Positions 60,837-64,000 of a DNA stretch of 64,000 nt are shown here, piece by piece. How positions within the stretch are numbered: the stretch's first letter is position 1; the number at the start of each line of letters is the position of its first letter. Origin of the DNA: Octadecabacter temperatus. Its GTDB lineage: Bacteria; Pseudomonadota; Alphaproteobacteria; Rhodobacterales; Rhodobacteraceae. The position numbers and the translations under genes are program-made. The stretch is taken from contig NZ_CP012160.1 in assembly GCF_001187845.1 (NCBI RefSeq), forward strand, positions 372,001-436,000, written 5' to 3'. The notes below the pieces were generated by a model. That model worked only from the letters and a program-made list of their open reading frames with translations. It made no database searches and had not been told where the DNA came from.

Positions 60837-61451
60837 TTACGCGTTGCGTTTGCGATTTGCTTTTGCTTTTGCAATGCGCTTTGTCTCGTTGCCCCAATAT
60901 TTCAGGTTTAACTCGATTTCAGGTGCAACGAACTCGGCGATTTTTTCACCGCTATCGACACCCAATTCGAATTCAAGCAATTTCCCGGGCTTGTCGGCAA
61001 AATAGGACCGAACGGCAGCGTTGTGTTCATACCACTTGTCGCGCCAGCGCGTGCAGATCTCGGCGATATCTGCAGTTCCGTAGTGGCGGATATATTGGCG
61101 GTAATATTTACCTTTACGGTGGTTCAATCTGCTCATGATCCAACCGTTTACATCGCGGTAATTCAGGATGAATTTCGCATCAGGATATTGTTGATCAAGG
61201 AGCTCGTAGTCGCGGTAGGCCTCGATTGGAGGGCTTTCTTTGGCGATCGATTCCATGTCGCCGAAGAAGACGATGTCTTCGTATTGCGCTAGCGGTTTTT
61301 CGCCCGACAGTTTTGCGGCGTGGATATCCTCTGCGAGTCTACCGCCTTCGTAATGCAGCGCAGGGTATCCTGACCGTTTGAATAAGACGAATATGGAACG
61401 CGTGGCTGTTTTGTTAAGGCCGACCAAAAAAACCTTAGGTGTATCCGACAC
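60837..61451 (-). CDS. Sulfotransferase family protein
   Basis: A 204-residue protein. The N-terminal KVFLVGLNKTATRSIFVLFKRSGYPALHYEGG is the 5'-phosphosulfate-binding loop and following strand of PAPS-dependent sulfotransferases, and AKFILNYRDVNGWIMSRLNH matches the 3'-phosphate-binding segment. The acceptor is unknown; bacterial members often modify surface glycans or lipids. The start is GTG at 61451 with GGAG 8 nt upstream. The GGAG is part of a 6-bp hairpin. Confidence 0.82.
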   Translation of the reverse strand: MSDTPKVFLVGLNKTATRSIFVLFKRSGYPALHYEGGRLAEDIHAAKLSGEKPLAQYEDIVFFGDMESIAKESPPIEAYRDYELLDQQYPDAKFILNYRDVNGWIMSRLNHRKGKYYRQYIRHYGTADIAEICTRWRDKWYEHNAAVRSYFADKPGKLLEFELGVDSGEKIAEFVAPEIELNLKYWGNETKRIAKAKANRKRNA

Positions 61452-61456
61452 TTTCT

Positions 61457-61474
61457 ACTCCATTTTGGTGGAGT
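61457..61474 (-). promoter_or_regulatory. Hairpin that masks the sulfotransferase ribosome-binding site
   Basis: On the minus strand ACTCCA-CCAAAA-TGGAGT; the GGAG of the right arm is the ribosome-binding site of the GTG start at 61451. Such a structure could limit translation, for example in a temperature-dependent way. Inference only. Confidence 0.4.
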
Positions 61475-61546
61475 TCTATATCAGCGTCACGCGTGTTCAC
61501 AAGTCTGCAGGCTGAGCGCTGGAATTGGATCGTGCCAATTAGGTGA

Positions 61547-61569
61547 GGCCCGCGCGCGTGACGCGGGCC
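61547..61569 (-). terminator. GC-rich hairpin after the 399-aa secreted protein gene
   Basis: A perfect 8-bp stem GGCCCGCG / CGCGGGCC with a 7-nt loop, 15 nt after the stop at 61585. No T-tract follows on the minus strand, so termination is likely but not certain. Confidence 0.5.
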
Positions 61570-61584
61570 CGAGGTTTCGCTGAA

Positions 61585-62784
61585 TTAATTCAGGATTACT
61601 GCGTAAAAGGCAGCATCCCCGCCAACCATGCGTTCAAACGAGCGCCATGCCTGCCCAGACATCTCGGGACCACGTTCGACGTAAGGCAAGATGGACTCGC
61701 CTTGGATGAGCGCGATGATGTCCAGTTCCGGCGGGTTTTGCATGAAGGCAGCAACGTTGATGCCCATGCCTTCTGGCAGACGCCAATGGGGGATCAGCAG
61801 CTCACCGTTCAACATCATTTCGGCTTCGGTCAACACGTTGCGCCATTGATCGCCAAGATCTGCTGGGAACGGAATGGGCAGGGCGCTGTCTTGGGCTTTA
61901 TTGGGGATCCATTCACGGTCATTGTCGTTTTCGCGGCTAACCCGATCCCAGAACACTTTGTTGTCTTGGATCATACCCAGAAAATGGGTGTGCGCTGCAC
62001 GACTGCGGTCCACATCCACAGGACCTTCGATCGCGTGAATGAACATCGCGGCCATATCGAGCCAGCGGTCTTCATCATAAAACATCAGATACTCGCGCTC
62101 ATCGCGGCCCATTTCCTGGAACACTGCAGCGCTGGTGGTTACACGTTCAATCGCTTGCGACGGGCTAACGGCGAGGATGGTCTCGCTGACCCCACTTAGA
62201 AGGTGGGCATAGGCAGACAGCCAAGCAGCGTCAGATGTGTCAAAACGCACGATAGGGGGAACGAAGTCCGTGTCCAAACCACGGTTCAGGTCACCACCAG
62301 CAACCTCGAACAGGCTTTCACCTGCGTCATAGGTGCCGTTCATGTTGATGTCGAACCAGAGGTCGGCTGTGTTAATAACAACGCCAACGTCATCGCCATC
62401 CGAAATTTCATCGAGCTGGTCCAATGCACCATCAAGGTCCGCAAGTGCGGCTGTGAAAATCTCTTCGATAACCTCGGGGTAAAACCCTTCGGGCGAGGGG
62501 TTCTGGGCGACGGGCAGACGCAGGAATGGCAAGCCAGACATCTCTGCCATCTCTTGATCTACGCCAACACGATACTGGGTTTGCAACGCCTGCTCGACGA
62601 CGCTGAGAAAGTGAACGCCGCCCAAGGCAAAGCGATCAGACGGGGTGGGGTTTGATATTTCCGACAAAGCGGATTTGGTCTGGGAAAGCCCCAGATCACG
62701 GATCATCGCGGAGTATTCGGTATCCGCGCGGGCAGCCGCAGCAACTGTGATGCCGACAATAGCGGCGGGAATGATGAAACGCAT
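61585..62784 (-). CDS. Secreted protein of unknown function, 399 aa
   Basis: A protein with a signal peptide (IIPAAIVGITVAAAARADT). The mature part is mostly helical and acidic. It has a calcium-binding-like stretch DINMNGTYDAGESLFE near residue 130 and many Trp and Asp residues; SFERMVGGDAAFYAVILN ends it. I do not recognise a family. AAGGAG lies before the ATG. The short upstream region holds a tandem palindromic operator (62806-62831), so the gene is probably individually regulated. Confidence 0.75.
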   Translation of the reverse strand: MRFIIPAAIVGITVAAAARADTEYSAMIRDLGLSQTKSALSEISNPTPSDRFALGGVHFLSVVEQALQTQYRVGVDQEMAEMSGLPFLRLPVAQNPSPEGFYPEVIEEIFTAALADLDGALDQLDEISDGDDVGVVINTADLWFDINMNGTYDAGESLFEVAGGDLNRGLDTDFVPPIVRFDTSDAAWLSAYAHLLSGVSETILAVSPSQAIERVTTSAAVFQEMGRDEREYLMFYDEDRWLDMAAMFIHAIEGPVDVDRSRAAHTHFLGMIQDNKVFWDRVSRENDNDREWIPNKAQDSALPIPFPADLGDQWRNVLTEAEMMLNGELLIPHWRLPEGMGINVAAFMQNPPELDIIALIQGESILPYVERGPEMSGQAWRSFERMVGGDAAFYAVILN

Positions 62785-62805
62785 GTGAGTCTCCTTTGAT
62801 TAATG

Positions 62806-62831
62806 TGAACATAGTTCATGAACAACGTTCA
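62806..62831. promoter_or_regulatory. Tandem TGAAC-N3-GTTCA operators
   Basis: TGAACATAGTTCA and TGAACAACGTTCA lie directly side by side, each a perfect palindrome with 5-bp arms and a 3-bp centre. They begin 22 bp before the ATG of the secreted protein gene. This form is common for TetR-family operators; the cognate regulator is not in the window. Confidence 0.65.
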
Positions 62832-62865
62832 GTCAAGGAGTGGTGCCGTGCAAAACTCCTGCGTG

Positions 62866-63489
62866 TTAACCGTCGGGGTAGTTCTGAACCATAAAGTCTT
62901 CGTCATAACGCGCATAGGCAGAGCGGCAGACTTGTGGGAACGTTGCCGTACTCAGTGCACTCAGAGGATAGCTGCGTTCATTCGTCGTAAGGACTTGCTT
63001 GTCGACATCATCCGCTTGGACAATGGCATCGCCTGTCAAAAGGTTAACGGAACAGGTGATTACAGCCGCGTAAATCCGGTCTGCGTAGCTATCGTCGTAT
63101 CCGATGATCTTAATTTCACCATCTCGCGCGTCCACCGTGACAGAGCTGGTGCTATGGTAGCGACCGCAAGCAAAACAGCCCCAATAAATACGCAGATTGC
63201 CGTTCGCCTGAATCTCGAGAGTATCGAAGTCAGACTGGTTGATGGGCACGACAAAGGCAGCGTCGAAATCCCGATCACCGCGATTTTCAAAAGGGCGTAT
63301 CGTGACGATGTCATATCTGTCGTTGAGGGCGAAGACGCTGGTGGCCTCCAATTCTCCATCCCCGTCAAGATCGGTCAGTACCGTTTGAACGGGGTCCGGC
63401 ATCGCATCATAGTCGACGATCGGTTGGGAATGTGCGCTGGTGGCGAGGGTCAGCCCCGCCACCAGCAAAAGGTTTTTAAGCAAGCTCAA
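62866..63489 (-). CDS. Secreted protein with EF-hand/FG-GAP-like calcium loop
   Basis: A 207-residue protein with a signal peptide (LLKNLLLVAGLTLATSAHSQP). After it comes TDLDGDGELEATSVFALND, a calcium-loop sequence seen in FG-GAP and EF-hand repeats. Four cysteines follow (WGCFACGR, VITCSVNL, FPQVCRSA). Function unknown. The start is probably TTG at 63489, which immediately follows the mdh TAA; no ATG fits the signal peptide. It is cotranscribed with mdh. Confidence 0.7.
   Translation of the reverse strand: MSLLKNLLLVAGLTLATSAHSQPIVDYDAMPDPVQTVLTDLDGDGELEATSVFALNDRYDIVTIRPFENRGDRDFDAAFVVPINQSDFDTLEIQANGNLRIYWGCFACGRYHSTSSVTVDARDGEIKIIGYDDSYADRIYAAVITCSVNLLTGDAIVQADDVDKQVLTTNERSYPLSALSTATFPQVCRSAYARYDEDFMVQNYPDG

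Positions 63490-64000
<511 letters not shown>

Noticed and set aside
60764..61138. Plus-strand open frame in the sulfotransferase region
   Set aside because: Most of it is antisense to the sulfotransferase gene, it is rich in Cys and Arg and it has no recognisable domain.
62806..62831. LexA-type GTTC repeats near 62.8 kb
   Set aside because: The GTTC copies are spaced by 9 and not 7 bases, so the element is better read as tandem TGAAC-N3-GTTCA palindromes.

Overview
The window reads as chromosomal DNA from a marine alphaproteobacterium of the order Rhodobacterales (Roseobacter group). The basis is the protein set: an imuA-imuB-dnaE2 cassette, a TIGR02300/FYDLN acidic protein, a fused MrpAB antiporter subunit, a BhcBCD/BhcR set very close to Paracoccus, and an mdh-sucCD-sucAB-lpd block. 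Genes are dense, with many 1- and 4-nt start/stop overlaps. No phage, insertion sequence or CRISPR array is visible.

Region 1 (1-9.9 kb) is a purine-to-central-metabolism island. Its parts are an allantoinase/OHCU-decarboxylase fusion (5' end cut by the window), ureidoglycolate lyase (allA), an NCS2 purine permease, a permuted PEP-synthase-like protein, the beta-hydroxyaspartate-cycle genes bhcB-bhcC-bhcD with the divergent IclR regulator bhcR, and ureidoglycine aminohydrolase (allE). Purine breakdown releases glyoxylate, and the Bhc enzymes can convert glyoxylate to oxaloacetate. The aminotransferase gene bhcA is absent from its usual place. Region 2 (9.9-16.8 kb) holds the mutagenic translesion cassette imuA-imuB-dnaE2, a Dabb-domain protein and pabB.

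Region 3 (16.8-22.6 kb) has a Rieske oxygenase divergent from a TauABC-like importer whose permease carries an unusual extra domain, then a glutaredoxin-like protein and a small membrane protein. Region 4 (22.6-33.7 kb) is a reductive pyrimidine-degradation locus: an NMT1/THI5-type ABC importer, dihydropyrimidinase, an N-carbamoyl amidohydrolase, the TetR regulator RutR with a perfect RutR operator, and dihydropyrimidine dehydrogenase preT/preA. Two small secreted cysteine-containing proteins are embedded in these operons.

Region 5 (33.8-45.4 kb) has a complete Mrp Na+/H+ antiporter operon (AB fused, C, D, E, F, G), a hydantoinase/oxoprolinase pair hyuA-hyuB coupled to a BadF/NagK-type ATPase, and a YghU-type glutathione transferase. 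Region 6 (45.5-50.5 kb) is mixed: rlmF, a Hint-domain protein, tRNA-Ala(GGC), a FYDLN protein, a YgjP-like metallopeptidase, a GntR/FCD regulator and a TerB-domain membrane protein.

Region 7 (50.6-64 kb, all minus strand) is the TCA-cycle block: mdh (cut by the window end), three accessory genes, sucC, two lipoproteins, sucD, sucA, odhB, two small membrane proteins and lpdA. A 10-bp palindrome, TGTGATCACA, occurs twice before sucC and once just before the GntR gene, which suggests that this regulator controls the TCA block. Other structure not explained by genes includes four phased 11-bp repeats before lpdA, a tandem TGAAC-N3-GTTCA operator at 62.8 kb, paired palindromes in the bhc promoter region, and a preserved ribosome-binding site inside odhB between its two lipoyl domains.
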